A program made the translations under genes and the position numbers. The notes beneath the pieces were generated by a model. That model saw only the letters and a program-made list of their open reading frames with translations. It was not told where the DNA came from and made no database searches. A DNA stretch of 6,331 bases from Candidatus Atribacteria bacterium (GTDB lineage Bacteria; Atribacterota; Atribacteria; Atribacterales; Atribacteraceae), in contig PWXL01000103.1 of the NCBI GenBank assembly GCA_003561145.1, forward strand, positions 1 to 6,331, given 5' to 3'. Shown in pieces: positions 5,471 through 6,331 of the stretch (position 1 is the stretch's first letter; each line of letters begins with the position of its first letter).

Positions 5471-5977
5471 ATGAGAAATAAAATCCTCACTTTCACAGCC
5501 GTTTTCCTGGTCTGGTTGATTCTCACCGGTTCTCTTCACCCGGTAAGCGCGTTGGTGGGCATAGCAATATCGGTATTGGCGGGTTTATTTTTCAGTGACA
5601 TGCTTTTCCGGGACCCCGCTCCGCCTTTTCCAGCCCGGACATACCTGGGCAGGACCTGGTGGTTTTTGACACTCATCCCCGTATTTCTCATACAGGCTTT
5701 TTTAGCAGCTGTGCACGTGTCCCGTTATGCTTATAAGGTCAGGCCGACTTTTTCTCCGGGAGTTGTACGTGTACCCACCCGGCTCAGCAGGGTCACCGCC
5801 ATCACGATACTCGCCAACCTCATTACCCTCACCCCGGGGACACTCACCCTGGATTACGACCCTGATGACGGTATGTACACCATTCACTGGTTTGATGTAA
5901 CAATAGAAGAACCAGAACAGGCAAGCCGGAAAATCATTGGTGCTTTTGAAAAGAGGATGGAGAGGATATTCCAGTGA
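5471..5977 (+). CDS. mrpE: Na+(cation)/H+ antiporter subunit E (MrpE/MnhE)
   Basis: A 168-residue inner-membrane protein of the MnhE family, one of the small subunits of the multi-subunit Mrp complex that exchanges sodium or other cations for protons and is related to modules of complex I and hydrogenases. Seen: hydrophobic helices near 5-22, 25-42 and 62-82, and the family signature ANLITLTPGTLTLD (115-128), followed by a soluble C-terminal region containing IHWFDV (138-143). The length is typical. The start at ATG 5471 is supported by GAGGGT, 5 nt before it. The gene is first in its transcription unit behind the promoter at 5409-5437 and overlaps mrpF by four bases (GTGA). No mrpA-D genes precede it, unlike the Bacillus order. 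Confidence 0.93.
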   Translation: MRNKILTFTAVFLVWLILTGSLHPVSALVGIAISVLAGLFFSDMLFRDPAPPFPARTYLGRTWWFLTLIPVFLIQAFLAAVHVSRYAYKVRPTFSPGVVRVPTRLSRVTAITILANLITLTPGTLTLDYDPDDGMYTIHWFDVTIEEPEQASRKIIGAFEKRMERIFQ

Positions 5978-6231
5978 TACCGGGGGCAGCCACCTTTCTC
6001 GTTATACTGGTTTTCTTCTCTTCCTGGAGGCTTTTACGGGGACCGACCGTCCCGGACCGGCTCATCGCGGCCGATACCATGGGCATATTCCTCGCCATGG
6101 TGATGTTGTTGACCGGGGTGTACTACAACGCCCGCTTCATGGTTGACGTGGTTCTGGTATTTACCATTCTTCAATTTGTCGACATGCTGGTTTTCGCGAA
6201 GTATTATGAGCACGGGGAGTTATTCAAATGA
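5974..6231 (+). CDS. mrpF: Na+(cation)/H+ antiporter subunit F (MrpF/MnhF)
   Basis: An 85-residue integral membrane protein with three predicted helices (about 3-20, 31-51 and 54-76). The signature RGPTVPDRLIAADT (22-35), with the conserved Gly-Pro and Asp-Arg, marks it as MrpF. It is close to the usual size of about 90 residues. It starts at GTG 5974, overlapping the mrpE stop, with GGAGAGGA ending 7 nt upstream; no other start fits both the overlap and the ribosome site. Its own stop overlaps the mrpG start (ATGA). It is a small structural subunit of the Mrp membrane complex and is probably made in equal amounts with E and G through coupled translation. Confidence 0.93.
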   Translation: MIPGAATFLVILVFFSSWRLLRGPTVPDRLIAADTMGIFLAMVMLLTGVYYNARFMVDVVLVFTILQFVDMLVFAKYYEHGELFK

Positions 6232-6331
6232 TCGAGTCACATCTTTTTTTATCATACGCCCTCATCCTGCTGGGCTGTTTTTTCGGCTTATCCACGACAA
6301 TCGGGATACTGCGCTTCCCGGATTTATACAC
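6228..6331 (+). CDS. mrpG: Na+(cation)/H+ antiporter subunit G (MrpG/MnhG), 5' part only
   Basis: The first 34 codons are present before the window ends. The translation shows a hydrophobic helix (about 6-28) that runs into GILRFPDLY (26-34), the well-conserved start of MrpG. The ATG at 6228 overlaps the mrpF stop as ATGA, and GGGGAG (6214-6219) lies 8 nt before it. Full-length MrpG proteins are roughly 100-130 residues, so about two thirds of the gene is missing at the edge. In E-F-G-first operons the genes that follow are usually the B/C/D-type proton-translocating subunits. Confidence 0.9.
   Translation, partial: MIESHLFLSYALILLGCFFGLSTTIGILRFPDLY

Noticed and set aside
5937..6146. 69-codon plus-strand frame across the mrpE/mrpF junction
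   Set aside because: It is out of frame with two recognisable Mrp subunits and lacks any family feature.

Overview
This 6.3 kb stretch is bacterial chromosome: tightly packed genes, strong purine-rich ribosome binding sites, sigma-A/sigma-70 type promoters and about half G+C. It holds no phage, plasmid, transposase, CRISPR or RNA gene that I can recognise. The gene families, the strong Shine-Dalgarno sites and an Mrp antiporter cluster that begins with subunit E fit an anaerobic Firmicute (Clostridia-like) or a similarly organised phylum. That placement is an inference and is weak.

Layout. Positions 48-1097 (+) encode a SIS-domain phosphosugar isomerase/deaminase without a glutaminase domain. 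It meets, tail to tail and with a 12-bp overlap, a LacI-family repressor on the other strand (1086-2102). A gene-free gap of about 380 bp follows (2103-2481). It holds a short heptamer repeat, an island of 12% G+C with a 19-bp palindrome, a run of small stem-loops, and a good promoter. That promoter drives a two-gene unit: a 77-residue protein of unknown family (2482-2715), joined by an ATGA overlap to a UbiB/AarF/ABC1 atypical kinase with two C-terminal membrane helices (2712-4358). After a heptamer-repeat spacer comes a D-2-hydroxyacid dehydrogenase of the glyoxylate/hydroxypyruvate reductase type (4416-5399). A second promoter lies at 5409-5437. It starts an Mrp-type cation/proton antiporter operon, mrpE-mrpF-mrpG, with GTGA and ATGA overlaps; mrpG runs off the window.

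How the genes relate. The mrp genes are parts of one membrane complex, and the 77-aa protein and the UbiB-like kinase are translationally coupled. The SIS enzyme and the LacI regulator are plausibly one aminosugar/phosphosugar unit, but only adjacency supports that. The dehydrogenase looks independent of its neighbours.

The least explained features are the degenerate 7-bp tandem repeats found in three of the spacers, the AT island plus stem-loops in the large gap, and the 77-aa orphan. I see no clear sign of a wholly new multi-gene system.
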